This document shows, piece after piece, positions 7,623-17,035 of a stretch of 64,000 bases of DNA (its first letter is position 1; every line of letters starts with the position of its first letter). The position numbers and the translations under genes are program-made. The stretch is from NCBI RefSeq assembly GCF_018138145.1, contig NZ_CP073104.1, positions 4,593,001-4,657,000 of the forward strand, given 5' to 3'. The notes under the pieces are model-generated. The model was not told the DNA's origin. It made no database searches and saw only the letters and a list, made by a program, of their open reading frames with translations. This DNA comes from Pseudomonas sp. SCA2728.1_7 (GTDB taxonomy: Bacteria; Pseudomonadota; Gammaproteobacteria; Pseudomonadales; Pseudomonadaceae).

Positions 7623-9293
7623 ATGACAACAACAATTTCCCCCGACTCGCGCTGGACGCGGCGGCGCGATGAGAAGCAGCGCCGCCTCGACAAGGTGCGC
7701 GGGCTGGCCGACGGTGTGGTGTTGCCCACCGACAAGATCGTCGCCGCGCTCGAAGCGCTGATCCATCCCGGCGACCGTGTGGTGCTGGAGGGCAACAACC
7801 AGAAGCAGGCGGATTTCCTCTCCCGTTCGCTGGCCAAAGCCGACCCGGAAAAGCTCCACGACCTGCACATGATCATGCCCAGCGTCGGTCGCTCCGAGCA
7901 CCTCGACCTGTTCGAGCGCGGCATCGCCCGCAAGCTCGATTTCTCCTTCGCCGGCACCCAGAGCCTGCGCATCAGCCAGTTGCTCGAAGACGGCCTGCTG
8001 GAAATCGGCGCGATTCATACCTACATCGAACTCTACGCGCGGCTGGTGGTGGACCTGATCCCCAACGTCGTGCTCTCGGCCGGTTTCATGGCCGACCGCG
8101 CCGGCAACATCTACACCGGCCCCAGTACCGAAGACACCCCGGCATTGATCGAACCCGCCGCATTCAGCGACGGCATCGTCATCGTCCAGGTCAACCAATT
8201 GGTCGACGACGTCAGCGAACTGCCGCGCGTCGACATCCCGGCGTCGTGGGTCGATTTCGTCGTGGTGGCCGACAAGCCGTTCTACATCGAACCGCTGTTC
8301 ACCCGCGACCCACGCCACATCAAACCGGTGCACGTGTTGATGGCGATGATGGCGATCCGTGGCATCTACGAAAAACACAACGTGCAATCGCTCAACCACG
8401 GCATCGGTTTCAACACCGCCGCCATCGAACTGATCCTGCCGACCTACGGCGAATCCCTCGGCCTCAAAGGCAAGATCTGCCGCAACTGGACGCTCAACCC
8501 GCACCCGACTTTGATCCCGGCGATCGAGAGCGGCTGGGTCGAAAGCGTGCATTGCTTCGGCACCGAACTGGGTATGGAAAACTACATCGCCGCGCGCCCG
8601 GACGTGTTCTTCACCGGCCGCGACGGTTCGCTGCGTTCCAACCGGATGTTCTGCCAGCTCGCCGGGCAATACGCGGTGGACCTGTTTATCGGCGCGACTT
8701 TGCAGGTCGATGGCGACGGCCATTCCTCGACCGTGACCCGTGGCCGCCTCGCCGGTTTCGGCGGCGCGCCGAACATGGGCCATGACCCGCGCGGTCGCCG
8801 TCACGGCACCCCAGCGTGGCTCGATATGCGTCATGACGACTCGCAGCAACCGATGCTCGAACGCGGCAAGAAACTCGTGGTGCAAATGGTCGAGACCTTC
8901 CAGGAGGGCGGCAAACCGACCTTTGTCGAAACCCTCGACGCGGTCGAAGTGGCGAAGAAAAGCGGCATGCCGCTGGCGCCGATCATGATCTACGGCGACG
9001 ACGTCACCCACCTGCTCACCGAAGAAGGCATCGCCTACCTGTACAAGGCGCGCTCGCTGGAAGAGCGCCAGGCGATGATCGCTGCGGTCGCGGGAGTCAC
9101 CGCCATCGGCCTGCGCCACAACCCGAAAGACACCGAACGTATGCGCCGCGAAGGCCTGATCGCCTTGCCCGAAGACCTCGGCATCCGCCGCACCGACGCC
9201 ACTCGCGAATTGCTCGCGGCGAAGAGCGTGGCCGATCTGGTCGAGTGGTCCGGCGGCCTGTACAACCCGCCCGCCAAATTCAGGAGCTGGTAA
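7623..9293 (+). CDS. mdcA: Malonate decarboxylase alpha subunit
   Basis: A 556-residue alpha subunit that transfers the acyl-carrier protein between acetyl and malonyl states (acetyl-S-ACP:malonate ACP transferase). It acts with MdcC, D and E to decarboxylate malonate without biotin. The sequence is full length and typical, with a long CoA-transferase-like fold (for example [19 protein letters not shown]). ATG 7623 follows GGAG at about 7613; GTG 7617 is in frame but too close to that site. It opens a nine-gene run of overlapping or closely spaced cistrons ending with madM. The final codon shares one base with the mdcB start. Confidence 0.95.
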   Translation: MTTTISPDSRWTRRRDEKQRRLDKVRGLADGVVLPTDKIVAALEALIHPGDRVVLEGNNQKQADFLSRSLAKADPEKLHDLHMIMPSVGRSEHLDLFERGIARKLDFSFAGTQSLRISQLLEDGLLEIGAIHTYIELYARLVVDLIPNVVLSAGFMADRAGNIYTGPSTEDTPALIEPAAFSDGIVIVQVNQLVDDVSELPRVDIPASWVDFVVVADKPFYIEPLFTRDPRHIKPVHVLMAMMAIRGIYEKHNVQSLNHGIGFNTAAIELILPTYGESLGLKGKICRNWTLNPHPTLIPAIESGWVESVHCFGTELGMENYIAARPDVFFTGRDGSLRSNRMFCQLAGQYAVDLFIGATLQVDGDGHSSTVTRGRLAGFGGAPNMGHDPRGRRHGTPAWLDMRHDDSQQPMLERGKKLVVQMVETFQEGGKPTFVETLDAVEVAKKSGMPLAPIMIYGDDVTHLLTEEGIAYLYKARSLEERQAMIAAVAGVTAIGLRHNPKDTERMRREGLIALPEDLGIRRTDATRELLAAKSVADLVEWSGGLYNPPAKFRSW

Positions 9294-10165
9294 TGCACGC
9301 ATTTAACCTGCAAGCGAAACCGCTTTCTCTGGCTGATCGATTGGCCGATCTGGCGGTGGACGCGTTGATCGACGAAGCCGATCTGTCGCCGAAACCGGCG
9401 TTGGTCGACCGTCGCGGCAACGGCGCGCACACCGATCTGCACCTGGGCCTGATGCACGCTTCGGCGCTGTCGTTGTGGCCGGCGTTCAAGGAGATGGCTG
9501 AAGCGGCGGTTGCAATCGGTGAAGTCGATTCAACGTTGCGCGAAGCGATTGGCCGCATCGGTCGTGAAGGCGAGCAAGCCATGCTTTCGACCACCAACGG
9601 CGTGAACACCCATCGCGGCGCCATTTGGGCGCTGGGATTATTGGTGACGGCCGCTGCACTGGAACCGCAATCTTCCAGCGCCAACGCGGTATCTCTGCGC
9701 GCCGCGCGCCTAGCCTTACTAGATGACCGCTACGCACCAAAACCACTGAGCCACGGCGCCCAAGTCGCCCTGCGTTACGGCGCACGCGGTGCCCGAGAAG
9801 AGGCGCAGCTCGGCTTCCCCTCGGTGTTGCAACGCGGCCTGCCACAACTCAAACGCAGCCGCGGCAACGGCCACGGCGAACAGAACGCCAGGCTCGACGC
9901 CTTGCTCGCGATCATGACTGACCTGGCCGACACCTGCGTGCTCTACCGCGCGGGCGAAGAGGGTTTGCAAGCCATGCAACACGGCGCGCAAGCGGTGCTC
10001 GACGCCGGTGGCAGCGCCAGCCTCAGCGGGCGTCGACGCCTGCACGAACTGGATCAACAACTCATCGCATTGAATGCCTCGCCCGGTGGCGCCGCCGACT
10101 TGCTCGCCGCCACGCTGCTGCTTGATCGCATCGAGCGCGACGGTATCTCTCAGGGAGCGTTTTGA
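9293..10165 (+). CDS. mdcB: Triphosphoribosyl-dephospho-CoA synthase
   Basis: A 290-residue CitG-like enzyme that makes the 2'-(5''-triphosphoribosyl)-3'-dephospho-CoA precursor of the MdcC prosthetic group from ATP and dephospho-CoA. Recognisable segments are [21 protein letters not shown] near the start and [19 protein letters not shown] in the middle, the latter typical of the family. Start ATG 9293 overlaps the mdcA stop by one base. Its own stop overlaps the mdcC ATG. The position between mdcA and mdcC matches other Pseudomonas mdc operons. Confidence 0.93.
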   Translation: MHAFNLQAKPLSLADRLADLAVDALIDEADLSPKPALVDRRGNGAHTDLHLGLMHASALSLWPAFKEMAEAAVAIGEVDSTLREAIGRIGREGEQAMLSTTNGVNTHRGAIWALGLLVTAAALEPQSSSANAVSLRAARLALLDDRYAPKPLSHGAQVALRYGARGAREEAQLGFPSVLQRGLPQLKRSRGNGHGEQNARLDALLAIMTDLADTCVLYRAGEEGLQAMQHGAQAVLDAGGSASLSGRRRLHELDQQLIALNASPGGAADLLAATLLLDRIERDGISQGAF

Positions 10166-10464
10166 TGGAAACCCTATCGTTTGAATTCCCCGCCGGGCAG
10201 CCGCCACGCGGTCGTGCGCTGGTCGGTTGTGTCGGCTCGGGTGATCTGGAAGTGCTGATCGAACCGGGCCTGGCCGGCAAGCTGACGATCAATGTGCAGA
10301 CCTCGGTCAACGGCGCGCAGCTGCGCTGGCAGCATCTGTTTGCGCGGATGTTCGACGGCACCACGCCGCCGGCGATGGCCATCGATATCCACGATTTCGA
10401 CGCGACGCCGGGGGTGGTGCGTTTGCGTCTGGAACAAGGTTTCGAGGAGATCGGCCATGACTGA
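10165..10464 (+). CDS. mdcC: Malonate decarboxylase acyl carrier protein (delta subunit)
   Basis: A 99-residue carrier protein that bears the phosphoribosyl-dephospho-CoA group on a serine and cycles between acetyl and malonyl thioesters. The serine region reads LVGCVGSGDLEVLIEP, the expected attachment neighbourhood. ATG 10165 overlaps the mdcB stop as ATGA; GGGAG at 10153 gives seven-base spacing. An in-frame TTG three bases earlier is less likely. The stop overlaps the mdcD start by eight bases. Confidence 0.93.
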   Translation: METLSFEFPAGQPPRGRALVGCVGSGDLEVLIEPGLAGKLTINVQTSVNGAQLRWQHLFARMFDGTTPPAMAIDIHDFDATPGVVRLRLEQGFEEIGHD

Positions 10465-11308
10465 CAGCGCAGCGCTTTTGAACAAACACAGCTTCGTCGA
10501 ACTCGGCGCGCGACAACGGGCGAAAGCCTTGCTCGATGCCGGCAGCTTTCGCGAATTGCTCGATCCGTTTCAACGGGTGATGTCGCCGTGGCTCGAACGT
10601 CAGGGCGTGGTACCGCAAGCCGATGACGGCGTGGTGATTGCCAAGGGTAGTCTCGACGGTTTGCCGGTGGTTGTTGCCGCGATTGAAGGCGCGTTTCAGG
10701 GCGGCAGCCTTGGCGAAGTCGGCGGGGCGAAGATTGCCGGCGCGCTGGAACTGGCCGCTGAAGACAATCGCAAAGGCATCCCGACGCGCGCGGTGTTGCT
10801 GCTGGAAACCGGCGGCGTGCGCTTGCAGGAGGCCAATCTCGGGCTGGCGGCGATTGCTGATATTCATGCGGCGATTGTCGATTTGCAGCAGTACCAACCG
10901 GTGGTTGGCGTGGTGGCGGGTAGCGTTGGTTGCTTTGGCGGCATGTCGATTGCGGCGGCGCTGTGCAGCTATTTGCTGGTGACTCAGGAAGCACGACTCG
11001 GTTTGAACGGCCCGCAGGTGATTGAACAGGAGGCGGGGATCGAAGAATACGATTCTCGCGACCGGCCATTCATCTGGAGCCTGACTGGCGGCGAGCAGCG
11101 GTTTGCCAGTGGTCTGGTGGATCGTTATGTCGCTGATGACGTGGCGAAGATTCGTCAGCAGGTCGGTGAATTACTGCAGCAAGGTTTGCCAGCGCAACCG
11201 CGTAGCCAGCGCGCCGACTGGTTCCTGCAACGCCTGAGCAGTCTGAACACTGACCCGCAAATCGAACCGTCGGTGGTTCGCGATCTGTATCAAGGAGAGC
11301 GCTCATGA
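10457..11308 (+). CDS. mdcD: Malonate decarboxylase beta subunit
   Basis: A 283-residue carboxyltransferase-type subunit that, with MdcE, decarboxylates malonyl-S-ACP to acetyl-S-ACP and CO2. It contains the crotonase-like oxyanion segments GGSLGEVGGAKIAGALELA and GVVAGSVGCFGGMSIAAAL. ATG 10457 gives the usual N-terminus (MTDSAALLNKHSFVELGARQ) and overlaps mdcC. The stop overlaps the mdcE ATG. Confidence 0.95.
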   Translation: MTDSAALLNKHSFVELGARQRAKALLDAGSFRELLDPFQRVMSPWLERQGVVPQADDGVVIAKGSLDGLPVVVAAIEGAFQGGSLGEVGGAKIAGALELAAEDNRKGIPTRAVLLLETGGVRLQEANLGLAAIADIHAAIVDLQQYQPVVGVVAGSVGCFGGMSIAAALCSYLLVTQEARLGLNGPQVIEQEAGIEEYDSRDRPFIWSLTGGEQRFASGLVDRYVADDVAKIRQQVGELLQQGLPAQPRSQRADWFLQRLSSLNTDPQIEPSVVRDLYQGERS

Positions 11309-12090
11309 GCGGTTATTCGCTGCGTGGTTTGAACTGGTTCAACGCCTTGAGCGCGGGCGCTGTCGCGGTCGAAGGGCTGCCGCCATCGTTGAGGGTTGCT
11401 GACAGTGAGCTGGGGCGTTTTATCGCTGTGGTCGCTGACCCGGACAATCGTTTTCCTCGCGCTCGCAATGGCGAAGTCGGCTTGCTCGAAGGTTGGGGTC
11501 TGGCCAAGGCTGTGGATGATGCGATCAGCGTTGATCGCGATAAAGCGCAGAAACGTCCGATCATCGCCATCGTCGATGTGCCGAGCCAGGCTTATGGTCG
11601 GCGCGAAGAAGCCCTCGGCATTCATCAGGCGCTGGCCGGTGCGGCGGACAGTTATGCCCGTGCGCGTTTGGCCGGGCATCCGGTGATTGCGTTGTTGGTC
11701 GGTAAGGCGATGTCCGGGGCGTTTCTGGCGCATGGTTATCAGGCCAATCGTTTGATTGCGCTGCGTGATCCGGGTGTGATGGTGCACGCGATGGGCAAGG
11801 CGTCGGCGGCGCGGGTGACGTTGCGTAGTGTTGAAGAATTGGAAGCGCTGGCCGCCAGTGTGCCGCCGATGGCTTATGACATCGACAGTTATGCGAGTCT
11901 CGGATTGCTCTGGGAAACCCTGTCGGTGGAGCAGATTGAACAGCCGACCGCGGATGATCTCTTAAGGGTGAATGAATGCCTTAAGCAAGCCATCAGCGAT
12001 GTCTCCAGCACTGACTTGAGCAATCGCCTCGGCGCGAAAAATCGTGCGGCCTCCAGCAAGGTTCGCGAACTGCTGAGTGCGCAGTGGTGA
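11305..12090 (+). CDS. mdcE: Malonate decarboxylase gamma subunit
   Basis: A 261-residue partner of MdcD in the malonyl-ACP decarboxylase heterodimer. It shows the crotonase-type pattern IAIVDVPSQAYGRREEALGI followed by ALLVGKAMSGAFLAHGYQAN. The ATG overlaps the mdcD stop (ATGA). Length and order are normal for the operon. Confidence 0.94.
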   Translation: MSGYSLRGLNWFNALSAGAVAVEGLPPSLRVADSELGRFIAVVADPDNRFPRARNGEVGLLEGWGLAKAVDDAISVDRDKAQKRPIIAIVDVPSQAYGRREEALGIHQALAGAADSYARARLAGHPVIALLVGKAMSGAFLAHGYQANRLIALRDPGVMVHAMGKASAARVTLRSVEELEALAASVPPMAYDIDSYASLGLLWETLSVEQIEQPTADDLLRVNECLKQAISDVSSTDLSNRLGAKNRAASSKVRELLSAQW

Positions 12091-12704
12091 GCACGCCTCT
12101 GGCCCACGACCTGCTATGGGGCATGACCCCGGCGCAGTTGCCGGCGGATGCGCCGCAGTGGGCAGTCGAGTCGCTGGCCGCCGGGCAACCGGTGGTGGTG
12201 CGGCGGGCGTTGAGCGAAGAGGGTTTTATCGCAGTGGGCGTACGAGGAGTGTTGCGCGAGCAGCGGTTGGCGGCGTTTATGCCGGTCGATTCTATTGCCT
12301 GTCGGGTCAGTCCCGAGGCGCTTTGTCATATCGATTGCGAGCGTGATTTGCCGGTCATGCACGCGCTCAAACAACTGCGGCCAATGCTCGACGATTGCGG
12401 TTGGGTCTGGGGTGTCAGTGGCAGTGTCGGGTTTGAATTGGCCAGTGGTTTTATCGCGATGCACGCGGCCAGCGATCTCGATCTGATCCTGCGTACGCCG
12501 CAACTGATCACCCGCAATCAGGCACGCAAACTGGTCGAGCTTTTCGATCAGGCCGTGTGCCGGGTCGACCTGCAATTGCAGACGCCGTTCGGTGCTGTGG
12601 CGTTGCGTGAATGGGCCAGCGGCTCGGCGCGCGTGCTGCTGAAAAATGCTCATCAGGCCTGTCTGGTGATTGATCCGTGGAACCCTCAGGAGCAGGCAGC
12701 GTGA
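12087..12704 (+). CDS. mdcG: Phosphoribosyl-dephospho-CoA transferase (MdcC-activating)
   Basis: A 205-residue CitX-like nucleotidyltransferase that attaches the prosthetic group to apo-MdcC. It has the nucleotidyltransferase signature GVSGSVGFELASG followed by SDLDLIL. The start must be GTG: 12087 (MSTPLAHDLLWG) and 12084 are both possible, and no strong Shine-Dalgarno decides between them. I chose 12087. The gene overlaps the mdcE stop at one end and the mdcH start at the other. Confidence 0.9.
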   Translation: MSTPLAHDLLWGMTPAQLPADAPQWAVESLAAGQPVVVRRALSEEGFIAVGVRGVLREQRLAAFMPVDSIACRVSPEALCHIDCERDLPVMHALKQLRPMLDDCGWVWGVSGSVGFELASGFIAMHAASDLDLILRTPQLITRNQARKLVELFDQAVCRVDLQLQTPFGAVALREWASGSARVLLKNAHQACLVIDPWNPQEQAA

Positions 12705-13621
12705 GCAGCTTGTTGGTACTCCCCGGCCAGGGCGCGCAGCAAGCGGGCATGCTTCAGCGCTTGCCTCGCGAAACCTTGGTCGAAGCCAGTGATGTGCTTG
12801 GCGAAGATGTTTTGTTGCTGGATTCTGCTCAAGCATTGCGCACGACAAGGGCGGTTCAGCTCTGCCTGCTAATCGCTGGAGTTGCTGCTTCACGGCAGCT
12901 GTTGCAGGACGGACTCACGGCGGATTACGTCGCCGGCCTGTCCATCGGCGCTTACCCGGCAGCGGTGGTTGCCGGCGCTTTGAGCTTCAGCGATGCACTG
13001 CATCTCGTCAGCCTGCGCGGTGAGTTGATGCAGCAAGCTTATCCACAAGGCTACGGCATGACCGCGATCATCGGCCTGCAATTATCCACAGTCGAAACGC
13101 TGCTGGCGCAGGTACATAGCGAAGATTCGCCGGTGTATCTCGCCAACATCAACGCCGACAATCAGGTTGTGATTGCCGGCAGTGACGAGGCGATGCAAGC
13201 GGTGGCCGAACTGGCGCGCAGTCGTGGCGCCGGTCTGGCAAAACGTTTGGCAGTGAGCGTGCCGTCGCACTGCCCATTGCTGGAAAAACCGGCGCAAACC
13301 CTCGCCGAAGCCTTCGCCAAGGTCGAGCTGAAAACCGCGAAAATCGCTTACCTGAGCGGTAGCCGCGCGCGCCCTGTGACCAACGTCGAAGCGCTGCGCG
13401 ACGACCTCGCCTTCAACATGTGCCGCGTGGTGGATTGGCGCGGCACCGTACAAAGCGCCTACGAGCGCGGCGTACGTTTACAGATCGAACTGCCGCCCGG
13501 TGCGGTGCTGACCGGGCTGGCGCGCCGGGTGTTCGAACAGGGCACGGTCACTGCCTTCGACAGTGCTCGTCTCGACACCCTGCAAGCGCTGTTGCGTGAG
13601 GAGGGTGGCCGCCAACTCTAA
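12701..13621 (+). CDS. mdcH: Malonyl-CoA:ACP transacylase of malonate decarboxylase
   Basis: A 306-residue FabD-like acyltransferase (epsilon subunit) that first loads malonyl from malonyl-CoA onto MdcC to start the catalytic cycle. It contains LPGQGAQQAGM at the N-terminus and the nucleophile motif GLSIGAYPA (serine in GxSxG). GTG 12701 follows AGGAG at about 12688 and overlaps the mdcG stop. It is shorter and more divergent than housekeeping FabD. Confidence 0.93.
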   Translation: MSSLLVLPGQGAQQAGMLQRLPRETLVEASDVLGEDVLLLDSAQALRTTRAVQLCLLIAGVAASRQLLQDGLTADYVAGLSIGAYPAAVVAGALSFSDALHLVSLRGELMQQAYPQGYGMTAIIGLQLSTVETLLAQVHSEDSPVYLANINADNQVVIAGSDEAMQAVAELARSRGAGLAKRLAVSVPSHCPLLEKPAQTLAEAFAKVELKTAKIAYLSGSRARPVTNVEALRDDLAFNMCRVVDWRGTVQSAYERGVRLQIELPPGAVLTGLARRVFEQGTVTAFDSARLDTLQALLREEGGRQL

Positions 13622-13686
13622 AACCGCCGACTCAAGCTTCGAACAACAAAAACAACATTCGACGATGCACTTTGAGGACTACAACA

Positions 13687-14103
13687 ATGATTATTTACGG
13701 TGTGGCGCTGCTCGCGATCTGTACGCTGGCAGGGGTGATCATGGGTGACATGCTCGGCGTGTTGTTGGGCGTCAAATCCAATGTCGGCGGGGTCGGCATC
13801 GCCATGATCCTGCTGATCTGCGCGCGGTTGTGGATGCAGAAGCGCGGCGGCATGACCAAGGAATGCGAGATGGGCGTCGGCTTCTGGGGCGCGATGTACA
13901 TTCCGGTGGTGGTGGCGATGGCGGCGCAACAGAACGTTGTCACTGCGCTGCACGGCGGGCCTGTGGCGGTGCTGGCGGCGATTGGTTCGGTGGTGGTCTG
14001 TGGTTGCACGATTGCCTTGATTAGCCGCACGCATAAAGGCGAGCCATTGCCCGACGAACCGGCGGAAATCTCCCCGGTCGGCACCCCAGTAGGAGGCCGC
14101 TGA
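13687..14103 (+). CDS. madL: Malonate transporter subunit MadL
   Basis: A 138-residue inner-membrane protein with about four hydrophobic segments (MIIYGVALLAICTLAGVIMG; GVGIAMILLICARLW; and two more). It is the small subunit of the two-component malonate carrier. ATG 13687 follows GAGGA at 13675; an upstream TTG would place the start on top of that site. It lies 65 bp after mdcH and directly before madM. Confidence 0.92.
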   Translation: MIIYGVALLAICTLAGVIMGDMLGVLLGVKSNVGGVGIAMILLICARLWMQKRGGMTKECEMGVGFWGAMYIPVVVAMAAQQNVVTALHGGPVAVLAAIGSVVVCGCTIALISRTHKGEPLPDEPAEISPVGTPVGGR

Positions 14104-14104
14104 T

Positions 14105-14869
14105 ATGTGGGATCTCATCGAGAAAGGTCTGGAACACAACGGGCTGGTTACCGCATTCGCCTTCGTCGGCGTGATCATGTGGGTGTCAGTGGTGCTCTCC
14201 AAGCGCCTGACATTCGGGCGCATTCACGGCTCGGCGATTGCCATCGTCATCGGGCTGGTACTGGCGTGGGTCGGCGGCACCATGACCGGTGGCCAGAAAG
14301 GCTTGGCGGATCTGACGTTGTTCTCCGGTATCGGCCTGATGGGCGGGGCGATGCTGCGTGACTTTGCGATTGTGGCCACGGCGTTTGAAGTGCAGGCGAC
14401 CGAGGCGAAGAAGGCCGGGATGATTGGTGTGGTTGCGCTGCTGCTGGGCACGATTCTGCCGTTTATTGTCGGCGCGTGCATGGCCTGGGCGTTCGGTTAT
14501 CGCGATGCGGTGAGCATGACCACCATCGGCGCGGGCGCGGTGACCTACATTGTCGGGCCGGTGACCGGTGCAGCGATTGGCGCGACGTCGGATGTGATGG
14601 CGTTGTCGATTGCCACCGGGTTGATCAAGGCGATTCTTGTGATGGTCGGCACGCCGGTCGCGGCGCGCTGGATGGGCCTGGATAACCCGCGTTCGGCGAT
14701 GGTATTTGGTGGGCTGGCCGGGACTGTCAGCGGCGTGACTGCTGGGTTGGCGGCGACGGATCGGCGGTTGGTGCCTTATGGGGCGTTGACGGCGACGTTC
14801 CATACCGGGCTTGGGTGCTTGCTTGGGCCATCGCTGTTGTTTTTCATTGTTCGCGGGATTGTGGGCTGA
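14105..14869 (+). CDS. madM: Malonate transporter subunit MadM
   Basis: A 254-residue, very hydrophobic large subunit of the MadLM malonate:cation symporter. Glycine-rich membrane segments include FSGIGLMGGAMLRDFAIVAT and GAGAVTYIVGPVTGAAIGAT. It starts one base after the madL stop and closes the operon, so malonate import is produced together with its decarboxylation. The palindromic element at 14881 follows. Confidence 0.93.
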   Translation: MWDLIEKGLEHNGLVTAFAFVGVIMWVSVVLSKRLTFGRIHGSAIAIVIGLVLAWVGGTMTGGQKGLADLTLFSGIGLMGGAMLRDFAIVATAFEVQATEAKKAGMIGVVALLLGTILPFIVGACMAWAFGYRDAVSMTTIGAGAVTYIVGPVTGAAIGATSDVMALSIATGLIKAILVMVGTPVAARWMGLDNPRSAMVFGGLAGTVSGVTAGLAATDRRLVPYGALTATFHTGLGCLLGPSLLFFIVRGIVG

Positions 14870-14880
14870 AGATCAAGAGC

Positions 14881-15155
14881 CCCTCACCCTAGCCCTCTCC
14901 CGGAGGGAGAGGGGATCGACCGCGGTGTTTTGGCGTTATACATCGACCTGAAATTCCTGAGTCGAACTTAGGTTCTGAAAAGCTCCCGATCTGCTCCCTT
15001 TCCCCTCTACCCTTTGAGGGAGAGGGGACTGACCGAGGTGGATGTTGGAGGTACGCCGACCTGAAAGTCCTGAGTCGAACTCAGGACTCGAAATCCATGG
15101 CGATCTGCTCCCTTTCCCCCTCTACCCCTTGGGGGAGAGGGCTGGGGTGAGGGGG
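14881..15155. repeat. Palindromic intergenic element, copy 2, internally duplicated
   Basis: Outer ends match copy 1 (CCCTCACCCTAGCCCTCTCC and its complement). The body is present twice: GACCGxGGTG, then ACCTGAAA-TCCTGAGTCGAACT, then CTCCCTTTCCCC recurs with a period of about 120 bp. It fills the 309-bp gap between the convergent madM and mdcR. No gene was seen there. Confidence 0.78.
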
Positions 15156-15178
15156 TAGCTGTTGATCTTGATCTTGAT

Positions 15179-16099
15179 CTAAACCCCAGTCTGGCGATTG
15201 GCATACATCCGACACTCCGCCAACAACGCCAGCAAATTCGGATCCCTCTCCTTGGCCTTCAAAAACACCACCCCAATGTGCTGCTGCAACCGATACTTCT
15301 CCTGCAACGGGATCAGCTTCACCCGATTCTCATACACCGCCGCAATCCGCCCCGGCAGCAACGCATAACCCACCCCCGAGCTGACCATGCTCAACAGCGT
15401 GAAAATGTCATTCACCTGCATCGCCACTTTCGGCTCGAACCCCGCCTGCTTGAACACCCGGTTACCGTCCTGATGCGTAGCAAAGCCCTGGGTCAGGGTG
15501 ATAAATGTTTCATCGCGCACCTCAGCCAGATCCACTTCACTTCGCTGAGCAAACTTCGAATCCGCCGGGGTGGCGAGGAAGATGTCGTCGGAGAACAGCG
15601 CAATCTGCTCGCAATCCGGGTCGTTGATGCTGTCGTCCAGCGACACCAGAATCGCGTCGACTTCCATGTTTTTCAGCTTGTACAGCAGGTCGATATTCGA
15701 GCCGAGGATCAGGTCGATGTTGAGTTCGCTGCGGCGGATCTTCAGGCCCATGATCAGTTGCGGTACGGTTTTCACCGTCAGCGAATACAGCGAGCCAAGT
15801 TTGAAGCGTTCAGCCGAGAACCCGGCGGCTTCGCGGGTCAGGCGTACGCTTTCGACGACGTCGTTGATCAGCTTCTGTGCGCGCTCTTCGAGCACATAAG
15901 CGCTTTCCAGCGGCGTCAGGTTGCGGCCTTCGTGCTTGAACAGTGGGCAGCGCAGGGCGCTTTCCAGCGAGTGAATCGCGCGGTGCACGCTGACATTGCT
16001 GGTCTGCAGCTCGGCAGCAGCACGGGCGAGGTTGCCGGTGCGCATGAAAGCGAGGAACACCTCGAGTTTTTTCAGGGTCAATTCTTCGTCGATCAGCAT
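15179..16099 (-). CDS. mdcR: LysR-family regulator of malonate genes
   Basis: A 306-residue LysR-type transcription factor. An N-terminal winged HTH (LTLKKLEVFLAFMRTGNLAR; TSNVSVHRAIHSLESALRC) is followed by a periplasmic-binding-like effector domain that ends near residue 300. It is convergent with madM and is most simply the activator of the mdc-mad operon, as MdcR is in other bacteria. The effector (malonate or a derivative) is inferred. The conserved N-terminus MLIDEELTLKK supports the start. Confidence 0.85.
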   Translation of the reverse strand: MLIDEELTLKKLEVFLAFMRTGNLARAAAELQTSNVSVHRAIHSLESALRCPLFKHEGRNLTPLESAYVLEERAQKLINDVVESVRLTREAAGFSAERFKLGSLYSLTVKTVPQLIMGLKIRRSELNIDLILGSNIDLLYKLKNMEVDAILVSLDDSINDPDCEQIALFSDDIFLATPADSKFAQRSEVDLAEVRDETFITLTQGFATHQDGNRVFKQAGFEPKVAMQVNDIFTLLSMVSSGVGYALLPGRIAAVYENRVKLIPLQEKYRLQQHIGVVFLKAKERDPNLLALLAECRMYANRQTGV

Positions 16100-16140
16100 G
16101 GCGCGGACTCTTTTTGGAATGCGTCGATTGTGCCTTGAAG

Positions 16141-16222
16141 ATCAAAAGATCGCAGCCTTCGGCAGCTCCTGCATTGGAATGCGTTCGAAGGTAGGAGCTG
16201 CCGAAGGCTACGATCTTTTGAT
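16141..16222. repeat. REPIN, type 3 (GATCGCAGCCTTCGGCAGCT family)
   Basis: Inverted copies of ATCAAAAGATCGCAGCCTTC...GCAGCTCC are separated by GCATTGGAATGCGTTCGAAG. It lies between the divergent mdcR and trhA starts, so it sits within their upstream region. Confidence 0.88.
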
Positions 16223-16286
16223 TGCGCTTTTACGCTCAAGGCCCGAGCCTTGCGCGCTGCGGTAATGAATATGAGGTAAGCGATAC

Positions 16287-16904
16287 ATGTATCACGGAGA
16301 ACGATTGAACGCCTGGACCCATCTGGTCGGGGCAGTGGCGGCTTTTGTCGGCGGCGTCTGGATGTTGGTGATCGCCTGCCTTGACGGCAGCCCGTGGAAG
16401 ATTGTCAGTGTGGCGATTTACGCGTTCACCTTGCTGGTGCTCTACAGCGCATCCACCGTGTACCACAGCGTGCGCGGGCGCAAGAAAGCGATCATGAAGA
16501 AGGTTGATCACTTTTCGATCTACCTGTTGATTGCCGGCAGCTATACACCGTTCTGTCTGGTGACCCTGCGCGGGCCGTGGGGCTGGACGCTGTTCGGGAT
16601 TGTCTGGGGGCTGGCGTTGATCGGCATTCTGCAAGAGATCAAACCGCGTTCGGAGGCGCGGATTCTGTCGATCGTGATTTATGCGGTGATGGGCTGGATT
16701 GTGTTGGTGGCGGTGAAGCCTTTGATTGCGGCGCTGGGTACGACAGGGTTTGCCTGGCTGGCGTCGGGCGGGGGTTTGTACACGGTGGGGATTATCTTTT
16801 TTGCCCTTGATCACCGGTTGCGGCATGCGCACGGGATCTGGCATTTGTTCGTGATTGCCGGGAGTTTGCTGCACTTTGTCGCGATTCTGTTTTATGTCCT
16901 CTAG
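16287..16904 (+). CDS. trhA: Hemolysin III / PAQR-family membrane protein
   Basis: A 205-residue protein with seven predicted membrane segments. Family histidines are visible in STVYHSVRG near residue 70, KKVDHFSIYLLIAGSYTPFC near 90, and HRLRHAHGIWHLFVIAG near the C-terminus. Members such as YqfA/TrhA affect membrane energetics and lipid homeostasis; the name hemolysin III is historical. The N-terminus MYHGERLNAWTHLVGAVAA is typical, and AGGTAAG lies upstream of ATG 16287. It is monocistronic with a REPIN on each side. Confidence 0.85.
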   Translation: MYHGERLNAWTHLVGAVAAFVGGVWMLVIACLDGSPWKIVSVAIYAFTLLVLYSASTVYHSVRGRKKAIMKKVDHFSIYLLIAGSYTPFCLVTLRGPWGWTLFGIVWGLALIGILQEIKPRSEARILSIVIYAVMGWIVLVAVKPLIAALGTTGFAWLASGGGLYTVGIIFFALDHRLRHAHGIWHLFVIAGSLLHFVAILFYVL

Positions 16905-16920
16905 AGACGCCACCATCCCC

Positions 16921-17011
16921 CTGTAGGAGTGAGCCTGCTCGCGATTGCGTCCGGTCAGTCAACAGTGTTTTTGACTGATAGACCGCTATCGCGAGCAGGC
17001 TCACTCCTACA
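16921..17011. repeat. REPIN, type 1 (long spacer)
   Basis: CTGTAGGAGTGAGCCTGCTC and its inverted copy flank a spacer that itself has GGTCAGTCAA...TTGACTGAT symmetry. It lies between the convergent trhA and rsmE stops. Confidence 0.9.
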
Positions 17012-17035
17012 GGGGAACGTATTCCAATTGTGGAT

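Noticed and set aside
7584..9302. 572-codon minus-strand open frame opposite mdcA
   Set aside because: Antisense to a complete mdcA that fits the operon; no motifs.
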